Origin: Papaver somniferum
Lineage: Eukaryota > Streptophyta > Magnoliopsida > Ranunculales > Papaveraceae
Length of the DNA: 64,000 bases
Assembly (NCBI RefSeq): GCF_003573695.1
Contig: NC_039362.1
Span: 112,695,120 to 112,759,119, forward strand
Reading direction: 5' to 3'
The position numbers and the translations under genes are program-made. Positions 1-9,279 of this stretch are shown one piece after another. The notes beneath the pieces were generated by a model. That model was not told where the DNA came from. It saw only the letters and a program-made list of their open reading frames with translations, and made no database searches. The first letter of the stretch is position 1; every line of letters begins with the position of its first letter.

Positions 1-7
1 AACCTAT

Positions 8-19
8 GGGTTGCCTCCC
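8..19 (-). other. Conserved GGGAGGCAACCC motif of E0
   Basis: In element orientation GGGAGGCAACCC lies 3' of the coding region, preceded by GTTAAACTAAGC. The same arrangement occurs in E4 (61276-61287, identical 12-mer) and E3 (46071-46082, GGGAGGTAACCC, preceded by GTTAAACTTAGC). The function is unknown. Conservation outside the coding frame suggests a cis-acting signal. Confidence 0.6.
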
Positions 20-183
20 GCATGCTTAGTTTAACGTCATCAGCCTGACTCTCTGGTTATCGTCCATAAACCAAGAATCTGAAAATCTGGTAGTCCACCC
101 AGAAAATAATCTGCAATTCTAGTAACAACTTCACAAAAAATTAGCACAAGATATGAATATTGAAGCTATCACTTTATTGAGTT

Positions 184-208
184 CCCCCCCCCCCCCCCCC
201 CCCCCCCC
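184..208. repeat. C25 homopolymer (G25 in the E0 sense strand)
   Basis: There are twenty-five consecutive C. On the minus strand the tract follows CTAAGTGT, the same context as the G5 tracts of E4 (TAAGTGTGGGGG). It therefore looks like an expanded internal polypurine G-tract at the end of the E0 gag-like frame. Length calls of such tracts are unreliable in most sequencing technologies. Confidence 0.85.
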
Positions 209-329
209 ACACTTAGTTCTTTCTACACCCAAAGTGGATAGAGAACATAGAATTTTCAGGAACTTCAAAAGGTTCTTCATCTTGGTGAACCTGCACAACG
301 CTAAAATCAAACACATCAAGTGGTGGATA

Positions 330-631
330 CTAAGAAGCAAAATAATCCGTTAAAACTTTGGAAGAACACAACTTCAATCCTAAGTGAGGTATTTTCCTAA
401 AATCTGGGTTAACAAATCTTTGTGAAACTACTTTAATTGGATGGAAAGGATCAATAGATATAGAATTATGCAAAGGATTAGACATACCTTGTTTCAGATC
501 CTCATCATTCTTAATTAACTTCATTGGATTATTTATCTCAAGTGTATCGTGGTCCTCTATCAAACTTTTAATTTCTACTTCAACCGAAATCTCAGCATCA
601 TTATATTATTTGACAAGTTCAATTGGGTCTT
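330..631 (-). pseudogene. E0 gag-like protein, 3' part (after the E1 insertion)
   Basis: The minus-strand frame carries the C-terminal signature of this element family. It has an IEDHD block, then GMSNPLHNSISIDP, then PHLGLKLCSSKVLTDYFAS. The same order occurs in E4 (60784-61116) and, in part, in E1 and E3. The stretch next to 631 aligns with the VEDPIEIAK region of E4, so E1 entered exactly inside this coding region. One in-frame stop follows that point. There is no complete product. Confidence 0.7.
627..631. repeat. Target-site duplication of E1, left copy (GTCTT)
   Basis: GTCTT at 627-631 is repeated at 11182-11186, immediately outside the two E1 LTR ends. This is the 5-bp duplication expected for an LTR retrotransposon integrase and it fixes both E1 boundaries. 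Confidence 0.92.
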
Positions 632-2533
632 TGGTAGGCTCTTAAAAGACCTACAAACTAATACTGCAAGTGCACGGTGTCGGTTGAAGCTAATGTGCAA
701 ATACGGGTCGATCCTCAGGGACAAGGTGGGTGTAAGTTGATGCTTCTAATGGTCTTTACTAACTGATTCTATGTGACAAAGTGACAGATAATGATTTTTC
801 TGTTGTGTTGAAACACAACTGAGCTGTTTTGGTGTAACTGAAATAGTGACAGAAAGTAAAGGTAACAGTGGCAGTGGGAATGAAGGTGTGATTCTAGGGT
901 TAAGATTTCCCTTTCACCTAGCTAGTTCACCTAGGTTAAATCCTTGTCCCTAATGGAAAAGAGGGTCTAGTTCAAGCTAGTCTCTTGGCCAGGGCAATTC
1001 ATGTGGCAAGTTATCTAACCTAAAATCCTTAGATTAACCCCTAGCATTGCCTATCTGATTAAAGCATAAACAATCACAGGTCATTTAGGTTTCTAGGTCT
1101 CTAACTAATATGGCTGGTTAATCCCTTAGAGCTACCACTAACCCCTAGCATTAGTGGTCTTTTTACAGCACCACTAATCACAAGTCAGTGAGGCTTTTAG
1201 GAATTTAGCTAGCCTAGACTATTTTGAGTTCTACAAGAATCAACCTAAAGGCTAACCAACATGGCTTAAGGGTCTTCTCACCCTAGTTGTGGATTTAGAA
1301 CATGTTTAACATAATAAATATTTGAAATTGAAATTAACTGAATTATGAACTTGAATTGAAATTGAACAGAATTTAACAGTAGATTGAGAAGTGATAGTAG
1401 AGAGCACTGGCTAGTCCAGGCCTCTAATGGGTTGCTCTGGCTAATCCAGGCATACTTTCTACATCCCTAACACTTCCCTTTTATAGTATTACAAAATACC
1501 CAAATTTTCAGAAACCCTAAATTGGAAACCCTAATTTTTAAATTGGAAATTAAACTCACTGATTCTCTGAATTTGTCTCCCCTGTGCTCGACCCATGCTT
1601 CCTTCTCGTCCTCTCCTTCTTTTCCCATACTCTCTGATGCTCATGTCGACTGGTACTCAAACCCTAGCTCTCTTAGATTTATCTCATAGGGTGAATGAGA
1701 TAGAGGTGAGAGAGATAGAGTTTAGAGTGATGGGTCTTGGTTTCTGGGATGTCGGGTGAAGGTGGAAGTGGTGAAGCTCGAGGTGGAGGCAGAGAGCAGT
1801 TCTGCCATGGTCGGGGAAGAAGTTGCAGTGGGAGAAGAAGATGAAATTTGGGGAGAAGAGAGCTCGATGGATAATGAGATTAGGGTCTGTTTGTTTGGGG
1901 TGTAGGTGTTCGGTTGCTAGGGTGTGAAGCAGGGATAGAAACTTTTACGAACAGCGAGTAAAGAGCGTTGGATGATCTCATATAGATTGAATCGAACGGC
2001 TACGATGGAGAGGTATGTAGCGACCGTTGGATTATGAGATACAACAAAACTGACGGCTTCAGATGGAGTTAGGTACCATGGTGTTTGACAGGAGCTTCGG
2101 ATTTTGATGCACAATGATGAGGCGGTCGTTGGATGATGAGATGGATCCAATCTGACGGCTCTCATGGAAATGGGTATGGATAATGGAAATGGATTTGGGT
2201 AAGGGTTTTGGGCCTTGGGTATGCCAAGCCCATATCTTCTTTAAGAACAATTCTTCCTCTTCAAGCCCACTTCTAGTTGATCCGGCTCTTGCAAACATCA
2301 TTCTTCGCTTCCTCCTAGCGGGAGTCTTTGCCGTTTCTTTGCTCTTTTCGCTCCGTGAGTAACCAGGCTTTATTTAGTACCTAAAAATGCAAAATTAATT
2401 AAGAAAAGTATTTATTCTTGAAAACAACGAAAACACAGAATACAGAATGGGATAAAATGTAGAATTAATGCACAAAAGATGAGTTAAATGCCAAGAAAAA
2501 TATATAGAAATATGCACTTTTTAGCACTCATCA
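632..2533 (-). repeat. 3' LTR of E1
   Basis: On the minus strand the LTR starts TGATGAGTGC at 2533 and ends ..CTACCA at 632, with terminal TG..CA. It is nearly identical to 9280-11181 and of equal length. Small differences include GTTGCTCT versus GTTGTGCTCT near 1430/10080 and a few base-long indels that cancel out. The start is directly preceded by the polypurine tract. Confidence 0.93.
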
Positions 2534-2573
2534 AATACCCCCAAACCTGAATTTTACTTGTCCTCAAGTAAAA
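2534..2573 (-). promoter_or_regulatory. E1 polypurine tract with AGGA-loop hairpin
   Basis: In element sense the hairpin TTTTACTTG-AGGA-CAAGTAAAA (2573-2552, 9 bp, 4-nt loop) is followed by GGTTTGGGGGTATT and then the LTR start TGATGAG. The G-rich tract abutting the LTR is the expected primer site for plus-strand DNA synthesis. The hairpin is seen at the equivalent place in E3 and E4. Confidence 0.75.
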
Positions 2574-2600
2574 CAAAACTAAGGAAATCCTACCTATACC

Positions 2601-2709
2601 ACTGTCGCTGGTCTCTCGAATGCATTTAGCGTATGCACTAAGCCTTTTAAACCACTAAGTGTCCCTAGTGGACGAGTGAAGTCTCGTGAAGGTTTGCTTA
2701 GAACGTACC
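2601..2709 (-). other. Conserved non-coding block upstream of the E1 polypurine tract
   Basis: This is a block of about 105 bp aligning base for base over most of its length with E3 (44852-44959) and E4 (63085-63190). Shared words in element sense include CGAGACT....CTCGNCCACTAGGG and GTTTAAA(A)GGCTT. A small stem, CGAG/CTCG, is kept in all three although the loop length differs. No reading frame is conserved, so the constraint is likely at the nucleic-acid level. Confidence 0.7.
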
Positions 2710-3909
2710 TACAAAGTTCTAGGTCAAAATATAAGCTCAGATTCCATCAAATGTGACATGTGCAAGTCAGTTTAAGCTCACAGCAAAATGGAGATGTCAA
2801 TCTAGCTATCAAAGGCACAATCCTAGCACTGATAACAAATAAAGACATGTGATAAGAGTGTAAAGTGTATCTACACATGTGTAAAGAAAGATCGGATGTT
2901 ATGACTACTAATCACCAAGAGATAGTTTCTCAGGCTAAGAACCAAGGTCGAAATCTAGCTAGCTGTCCGGACTTTACGAGAATTGTGAATGAGTTGGAGG
3001 TATTTCACAATTACTCGCGTTGTACATCAATGGCATACACCCTCCTTGCTTATTACAATAAAACACAAAATGACTCTTTACATGACTCTTATTTACATTG
3101 ACTACTCTCTTTTATTTTTGGAACAAGAGAGATGGAATTGATAAATACTTGAGATTTTTTCATTTTTTTTTTTTTTTTTTTTTTTTGAATATATACATTT
3201 TTTTTTTTAAAAACACTTTTGATACATATACAAAAGGAAACAAAAAATTACATGACACTTTGCAAGAGGTAGCCCTTTTTGATGCACCCAGTTAAATTCG
3301 ATGGTTGTTTTCTTAATGTAACCTCCACCTTCTATCCCAACCAACCAAAGAACAAGCTAGTCAAGTTTCGTTCAGTATTCTAAAGTGATTGGCAACTAAA
3401 ACTTCCGATAGAACACCTCAAGGATGAGGCTATACATGTATTGGTAGATCGTGCGCGTGCAAATTTCTTATCACTATGTGAATTGTGCTAGAATCAGGGT
3501 GCCTAAATATCTAGACTAAGACTCCTTAATTACATACATGCACAAGAGTCAACATTTCAAGGTAAATGAGCTCCATTTTTATGTTTTTTTCAATTTTTTT
3601 TTTTTATTTTGATTTTTTTTTCATTTTTTTCAAAAAGAAGGAGTTCTTGTTTTCAATTATGGCATATTATCAAAGTATCTACTTTTCACCCCCAAACCTA
3701 AACTAAACATTGTCCTCAATGTTTCAAAATATGAACAAAATTATAATACAACATATGAAGAGGATCATGTTGAGTAGAGAAAAAGGAAAGAGAATACCCG
3801 ATTTCGGCGAAAGCAATATTAGAACTCCGTTATTCAAGGCAAGAATCCAACATATGTCAGCCGAGATCATATTGGATTAGCAAAATATATACAAAAGGAA
3901 CAAAAGGTT
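2710..3909 (-). other. E1 3' non-coding region with a second hairpin and G-tract
   Basis: There is no credible gene. It contains long T-runs (about 3160-3210 and 3590-3630), the perfect hairpin AAACATTG-TCCT-CAATGTTT at 3705-3724 and an adjacent G-tract (CCCCC at 3689-3693 on the plus strand, GGTTTGGGGGTG in element sense). The same hairpin plus G-tract pair stands in the 3' region of E3 and E4. Confidence 0.65.
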
Positions 3910-4140
3910 TTAAGAAATTTTATCTACTGGATTATATACAAAAAATTCACCATACACTAACAATCTAAAGAGTTGAGGATCAACCCAAAAGACAAAGTGT
4001 AGAGGTTTCAACAGCTTCACACAATATAGGAAAGGCAAGTGAAACTGTGAAACAAAATGAGCTACCCCCAAACCTGGATTTTTCAACGGATAAAATTTTG
4101 GAAACAAAATCTCGCAGTTTTGGGGGTTCATCATGTACAA
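3910..4140 (-). CDS. E1 short conserved frame with DPQLFRLLVYGEF
   Basis: This is a 76-codon minus-strand frame just downstream of the gag-like stop. Its C-terminal part contains DPQLFRLLVYGEF (3943-3981). The same peptide is encoded in E4 (61195-61233), and a diverged form, DPQLFRLLLCAS, is fused in frame in the E3 protein. It is probably the distal exon or segment of the gag-like protein separated by a stop or frameshift in E1. A G-tract (CCCCC near 4065) lies inside the frame. Function unknown. Confidence 0.5.
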   Translation of the reverse strand: MYMMNPQNCEILFPKFYPLKNPGLGVAHFVSQFHLPFLYCVKLLKPLHFVFWVDPQLFRLLVYGEFFVYNPVDKIS

Positions 4141-4162
4141 GGTCTAGCTCAAATGAACTGTG

Positions 4163-5641
4163 CTAGGGACGGGCAAACATGCTAATTCCAACTGTGGTCC
4201 TCAAAGTATTATACTTAGAAGCAAAATAGTCCAAGAGGACTTGGGAAGCACACAGTTCCAAACCTAGATTAGGGACTCTCAGAAAAGTCGGTTTGACAAT
4301 ATGGGTACAAACCAAATCTAGGTTGGGTGGAAGGCCATCAGATTGTGACTTATGTAGGACGATAGGCACATCATTACTAATCACATCAACATCTCCTAAG
4401 TCTTCTACACGTGTCACAACATGCTCACAATCATCAAACAAATTGGCAAGATCACAATCAGAGTCATCAACATCATCAACAAATTTATTCTCATGCATCG
4501 GCAAATCAGGAGAAATATCACAATGTGACCTAGGTAGAGAATCAGACACATCAAATATATTTTCATGCATATTAGCATTAGTGTCTACAGAAGATTCAAC
4601 TATTCCTATGTCATGCTCATCTTCGCAGAATAATTGTACGAATCCCATGTCAATATCAAAATCATATGAATTACAATGAGTATTAGAAAAAACAACATTC
4701 ATGAAGGTCGAGGGCGAGAAGCCATATGTTATTGAACCAACAGGTTCCACAATATTTTCATGTTCTTCTAACATATCATCATAATCATAATCATCATCAT
4801 GGTAGCATGCATATTGGTCCTCATTAACAGTGGTGGTGTCATTAGTCGATTCATGTTCCTCTAAATTAGGTTCATATTCAACATCATTTACATGAATGGG
4901 ACTAGACACTTCATTAGGGACAACATACATTTCCTCATGAATTTCCTCCTTTTGTAGGTGAAGCAAAATCTGATCTAAATATGCATGAATTCGTGATGTA
5001 GATCTATCAAAGTTTTGCTTACTGAGTCTTAAAGCTTCTGTGGTGGAGTCTAAATTCATGGGAGTACAAAATTCTTCATGTTCAAATTGTGGTGAATGGT
5101 ACATGTGTGCATGGTCATTAGGGTTTACAAAATATTGATCGCAACCCTCAAAGGATTGATTATGGTCCCAATGACTACCATTCTCACAATTTATGGGCAT
5201 TTCATACCTTGGATTTTCTCTAGATTGCCTAAAATTATGCAAAATATGACAATTCTCAACAGGGTGGTCTAAACTACCACATGCGGGACATGCATAGATT
5301 TCAGGTTGCCTAAGAAAATTAGATGTGACAGATTCCTCATGTGATTGCATTTCTAAAGCTGCGATTCGAGCTTCTAATTGATCGATCAGTGATGATTGTG
5401 TGAGTGAGGCACTAGCAAAATGTTCATTTTCACGTTGTGGTGAATGATGCATGTGTGAATAGTTATTAGGGTTCATGTATTGAGGCTCGGGACTTTGAAA
5501 ATGTCCATAATAATTCCTATAACTATTGACATCATGGTCTATGGGAGGTTCATAACGTGGAGTATGTCCATACGGAAGTTCTCTAAGGGATTTGTTGTAT
5601 TCCCCAAATGTAGACCAAGATCTAGACATGATTTGGCTCAA
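4163..5641 (-). CDS. E1 gag-like protein with a zinc knuckle (492 aa)
   Basis: This is a single open frame. Residues 118-131 form C-X2-C-X4-H-X4-C (CPACGSLDHPVENC), the retroviral/retrotransposon zinc knuckle that binds RNA in Gag nucleocapsid. Before it lies a short coiled-coil-like stretch (about 82-101). The N-terminal third is internally duplicated: NPNNYSHMHHSPQ near residue 57 recurs as NPNDHAHMYHSPQ near residue 172. The centre is very acidic. The C-terminus carries PNLGLELCASQVLLDYFAS, the signature shared with E0, E3 and E4. No protease or polymerase follows. Most likely a diverged Gag packaging the element RNA. Whether the start at 5641 is used is uncertain, because the hAT insertion lies 80 bp upstream. 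Confidence 0.75.
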   Translation of the reverse strand: MSQIMSRSWSTFGEYNKSLRELPYGHTPRYEPPIDHDVNSYRNYYGHFQSPEPQYMNPNNYSHMHHSPQRENEHFASASLTQSSLIDQLEARIAALEMQSHEESVTSNFLRQPEIYACPACGSLDHPVENCHILHNFRQSRENPRYEMPINCENGSHWDHNQSFEGCDQYFVNPNDHAHMYHSPQFEHEEFCTPMNLDSTTEALRLSKQNFDRSTSRIHAYLDQILLHLQKEEIHEEMYVVPNEVSSPIHVNDVEYEPNLEEHESTNDTTTVNEDQYACYHDDDYDYDDMLEEHENIVEPVGSITYGFSPSTFMNVVFSNTHCNSYDFDIDMGFVQLFCEDEHDIGIVESSVDTNANMHENIFDVSDSLPRSHCDISPDLPMHENKFVDDVDDSDCDLANLFDDCEHVVTRVEDLGDVDVISNDVPIVLHKSQSDGLPPNLDLVCTHIVKPTFLRVPNLGLELCASQVLLDYFASKYNTLRTTVGISMFARP

Positions 5642-5714
5642 AAGCTAAGTAACTATGTTACAAAGCCCAAAATTTGGTTTTTAATGAGTTTGGATTTTTG
5701 GGAAAAATTTGGTT

Positions 5715-5722
5715 TTTATGGG
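5715..5722. repeat. hAT target-site duplication, left copy (TTTATGGG)
   Basis: TTTATGGG at 5715-5722 is repeated exactly at 8049-8056, immediately outside TAGGGGTG...CACCCCTA. An 8-bp duplication is diagnostic for hAT transposases. Confidence 0.9.
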
Positions 5723-8048
5723 TAGGGGTGAGCATAAAAACCGGAACCGCGGATTTGACCCGTATCCGTCCGCAAAATTGCGGGTGAAAACCAATCCGCA
5801 AGAGTTATGGACCGGACACGGGTGCATTCTCAAATCCGCACGCGGTGCGGTTACGGTTGCGGTTGGGATTTGATAACCGCGGATTACCCGCACCGTAGGA
5901 CATATAAGGAATTTAGTAAATGTATTAAGGATAATATGGGAAGTTGGAGTTTGATATATAAACATCTTTAGCTTTCGGTGAAACCTAATAGCATTAGTTT
6001 TTTTTTCGAGAGGAAGAGACCTAATAGTCTCAGAGGAAGAGACCTTCGATTCTTCTTCTTCTCTGAGTAAATTAGTTCTCTCATTCATCTTCTTCTCATC
6101 ACAGTAAATATCCTTCTGATCTAAAGTCTCTCTTGCTACCAAATTAGTTGTTCTATCATTCTTCTTCTCTGAGCAGCATCAGCATCAGTAACTGTAAGTA
6201 GTTCTCTCATTTTCATTTCTTTTGACTTTCAATGATTATTATATGTTCTAGTGATGTTGATTTCGTTTTAATTGGTTTGGAATTTTCTTAGATGTCAAAA
6301 TAATTTTGAGTATGTTTGATTTAGGGTTTTCTTAAATTAGTTTTTTCTTCCAGTTTAAAGATTTTGGGTGATTTGGTCGGTAAAGACCATCATCTCTGGT
6401 TGAAGTTTGACCATTATCAGTGCTGAAAATTAAACCAGTTGTGGGTGTGGATTGTCTAATTCATGTATGTTATTTATGAAACAAGGCAGATCCACGGATT
6501 GGAGAGAAGAATCTTCAGGAGAACAATATTTAAAATCCTTGGGTAGGTGGTGAAGCTTGTATTATCAGTGCTACAATTGTTTGGGTATGATGTTGCTATC
6601 TCTGCATTCTGTAACATATCTTCTTATTTGCATTTTGTAGCCATTCATCTGGTTGCATCTAATCATTTTGTAATCTGTAATTGTAGCTTATCTCTGTACA
6701 TCTCAGTTTATCTGTTCCATGTGTTTAATTTGTTATATTCATTTAGCTGCACCCTGTGTTTCATACTCACTGTTTCCATGTAATATACATGTTAAGCATT
6801 CTCGCATAATAGTTAAATTCCTTTCAGTTTATCTGTTCATCTTGCATCTCTTTTTGTCCTCATATATTGCAGTTTTTGGATATGTATTTCTCAGAGAAAA
6901 GAGAGGATTTTAATCAACAATTCGATATTCTGAATTGGTGGAAGGTTAACTCTTCCAAGTATAAGATCTTGTCCATGATAGCTCGAGACGTGCTTGCTAT
7001 GCAAGTATCAACAGTAGCTTCAGAATCATCTTTCTCCACGAGTGGTCGTGTTCTTAATGAGTTTCGAAGTTCCATGCTGCCAAAAACAGTCCAAGCACTG
7101 ATCTGTGCTCGAAATTGGCTTCTAGATAAACCAATCAATCTCAAGGAGCTGATAGAAGCGGTTGAAAAAATTGACTTAGGTAAATCTCAAACCTTGGTTC
7201 CTTTGTTTTTGCATCTTTCTCTTTGTGATCAGCCTTGCACTAATTAAGTTGATTTCTCAAACCTTGCTATATTTTGATGTGATGCTACAACTTTGGGACC
7301 TATGGGGCATAACTTTTTGTGTGCAAATGTGACCTGATCAGTTCATTATAGGGTCTGCGGGCATAACTTTCTATTAGTCTCCTTGGAATTTGATTAGTCA
7401 TAATCAATCTTAAAACTTTGGCTTGTTGTTCCTCAATGTCGATTGGGTCTGCGGTCTAGTTGTGATCAGCCCTTTTAAATGGTCTTTACTAACCAATGCT
7501 GATTGGTTTTTGTTTCTTCTTGTTTATTGTTGCCTTATATCTGCCTTATAGTGTTTACTGATTATCTATAACTCCTCATTTTACAGATGCGGCAGAAATC
7601 TTGCAGGAAATTCCAGACATATCTATCACGGATTGAATAAACTAGTACTCGAATCCAAGGTCTCTTTTTCAGTTTTTGGCATCAGAGATTCATATGGCTT
7701 GGCACCAGACTTGTTGCATTTGAATTAGTACTCTTTTGTGTTAGCTGTTAACTATCTTATGTCTATTGTTGCTTTTGAATTACTGAATTAGAACTCTTTT
7801 GTGTTAAAAAAACGTCTGTACTCTAGTTTGTAACTTTCTAGTTTCTATACTTCGTTTTTTTTTTTGATGATTCTTGTGATCAAATCCGCGGTTAATCCGC
7901 AACCGGCCCGCAAAATCCGCTGATCCGCAGAGGGCAAATCCGCGGATGATTGGGCCGGTCACGGTTTGAATTTCCAAATCCGCAACTTTGACGGTTTGGT
8001 TGCGGGTGACCCCTAATCCGCAACCGTCCGTCCGTTGATGCACCCCTA
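5723..8048 (+). mobile_element. hAT transposon, internally deleted (2326 bp)
   Basis: The ends are TAGGGGTGAGCA and TGATGCACCCCTA, with an exact 8-bp target duplication. About 170 bp inside each end is GC-rich and full of short repeats built on ATCCGC/GCGGAT and CCGCGG, typical subterminal transposase-binding repeats of plant hATs. The middle keeps a leader-like region and the final exons of a transposase but not its BED finger or catalytic core. It can only move if another hAT supplies transposase. It is inserted in E1 after E1 integrated. Confidence 0.9.
6873..7636 (+). pseudogene. hAT transposase C-terminal (hATC dimerisation) exons
   Basis: Exon A (6873-7179, after the acceptor TATATTGCAG) encodes the hATC signature: LNWWKVNSSKYKILSMIARD, then VSTVASESSFSTSGRVL and ALICARNWL. 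A donor G|GTAAAT joins in phase to exon B (7587-7636, acceptor TTTTACAG), which ends in a stop after DISITD. The well-known W..N...YP.L...A.D.L..P.S.VASE..FS pattern is intact, but all upstream catalytic parts are missing. What remains is the dimerisation surface of a transposase, without its own start codon. Confidence 0.85.
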
Positions 8049-8056
8049 TTTATGGG

Positions 8057-8190
8057 TAACATTTGGTTTTGTCGGGTTTGAAAAAGAAATTTGGTTTTTA
8101 ATGGGTTTTAGAAAATTTGGACTTAATGGGAAAAGAAAACACTTTGGTTTATTGGGTTTTGAAAACTTTGGTTTTAGACTTTGAAGACAA
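8057..8190 (-). repeat. TTTGGTTTT(T)AATGGG degenerate repeat in the E1 leader
   Basis: Short degenerate direct repeats of TTTGGTTTTTAATGGG-like words extend from before the hAT insertion (about 5670) past it to about 8280. No coding potential. Confidence 0.5.
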
Positions 8191-8726
8191 AGCCCATTTG
8201 GGAGCTTTTGGTTTTGATGGGAGCAAATTTGGTTTTAAAGAGGTAGAAAAATTTGGTTTTTAATTGGGAGCAAAAATTTTGGTTTTAGTGTTGGGAGCAA
8301 GCCCACATTGGTGGGAGAAATTGCTTTGCCAAGGGAAGGTGAACTAAGCCCACAATGTGTATGCAAGCTGAAGCCCAATGTAGATTTTGAAATAGCCCAA
8401 CTGTTACTTGTTTGGTCTGAGGCCCAGTTGGGCTTTCAAAAGTTCAGTTTTTTTTAATTTAAAACTACAGGCCCAAATCAATCTAACACCACAAGCCCAC
8501 AAGCAATTAAACAAACAAGCCCACAAGTAATTAAGATTACAAGCCCAACAGAAAAATGGAAAAATTATTACAAGCCCACAAATTAAAAATGGAAGCCCAC
8601 TGGTTGGGTTCTCTTAATGGGTTTAGGCTTACTTGCTTAAGCACAGCCCAGCTGTTCAGTTTGGTTACAAAAGCCCAGTTGGGCTTTGGATCATCCTAAG
8701 CTTTTGTTGAAGCCCAGTTGGGCTTG
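8191..8726 (-). promoter_or_regulatory. Cluster of 18 TGGGC(C/T) motifs in the E1 leader
   Basis: By eye, AGCCCA/GGCCCA or its complement occurs 18 times in about 536 bp, mostly as TGGGCT on the element sense strand. Three copies form AGCCCAGTTGGGCT-type inverted repeats (near 8422, 8671 and 8711). TGGGCY is the plant site II element bound by TCP transcription factors in promoters of growth-related genes. The function here is inferred from the motif only. Confidence 0.55.
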
Positions 8727-8729
8727 GCT

Positions 8730-9135
8730 TATGAATGGCAGCAGCACCACTTCAGGCCTAGCAGCAGGAGCAGATCAGCAGCAGCAGCAACAGCACAACA
8801 GCAGGCTTTGGGTCAGGTCACACAGCAACAGGTGCAGAAGGCAGCAGCAGGCAGCAACAGGGAAACTAATAGCCTCAGTTCCACCAGTTCACCAGCAACA
8901 GCAGAGGCAGCACAAGCAGGAGCACCACAACAGCTACAGCAGTAGTCTTGGCAGCAGCAGAGGCTGGCAGCAGCAACAGGAAAGAGGAAGAAAGTAGCAG
9001 CAAGTGGCAGGCCCAGCTGCAACTCAATCAGCAGCAACAGCAAGGGCTCAGCCAAGCAAAACAGAGTCACAACAGCACAGCAACAGGAGCACCTGGAAAG
9101 CTCAACAGAAGCTGTCAAGAACAGCAAGGGAAAAT
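8730..9135 (-). repeat. CAG/CTG-rich imperfect trinucleotide region
   Basis: The plus strand is dominated by CAG, CAA and GCA triplets. This creates glutamine-rich frames on the plus strand and Cys/Leu/Ala-rich frames on the minus strand. None has a conserved partner in the other elements, so it is read as simple-sequence leader DNA between the primer binding site and the gag-like gene, not as a gene. Confidence 0.65.
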
Positions 9136-9224
9136 GATGCAAAGATGAAAAATTATGCAAAGATGAAAATGCAAGTTATGATGCACTAAATGCTTATACT
9201 AAGATGCAAAGACTTCACTACACG

Positions 9225-9273
9225 ACACCAAGTCCGCGGCAGTACACCAAGTCCCCGGCAGTGCACGGCGCCA
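9225..9273 (-). promoter_or_regulatory. E1 primer binding site, interrupted, with a 19-bp tandem duplication
   Basis: On the minus strand the LTR end is followed by TTTT and then TGGCGCCG (9273-9266), four extra bases TGCA (9265-9262) and CTGCCGGGGA (9261-9252). Without the insert it would match the complement of the plant tRNA-Asp 3' end with one mismatch. Directly downstream a 19-bp unit (plus strand 9244-9262 and 9225-9243) is tandemly repeated with one mismatch, so part of the site occurs twice. Confidence 0.75.
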
Positions 9274-9279
9274 AAAACT

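Noticed and set aside
4293..4679. 128-codon plus-strand frame
   Set aside because: Lies antisense to the E1 gag-like gene, Ser/Thr-rich, explained as a mirror of the acidic coding region.
8686..8997. Glutamine-rich plus-strand frame of 103 codons
   Set aside because: Produced by CAG/CAA triplet repeats in the E1 leader, antisense to the element and without a conserved partner.
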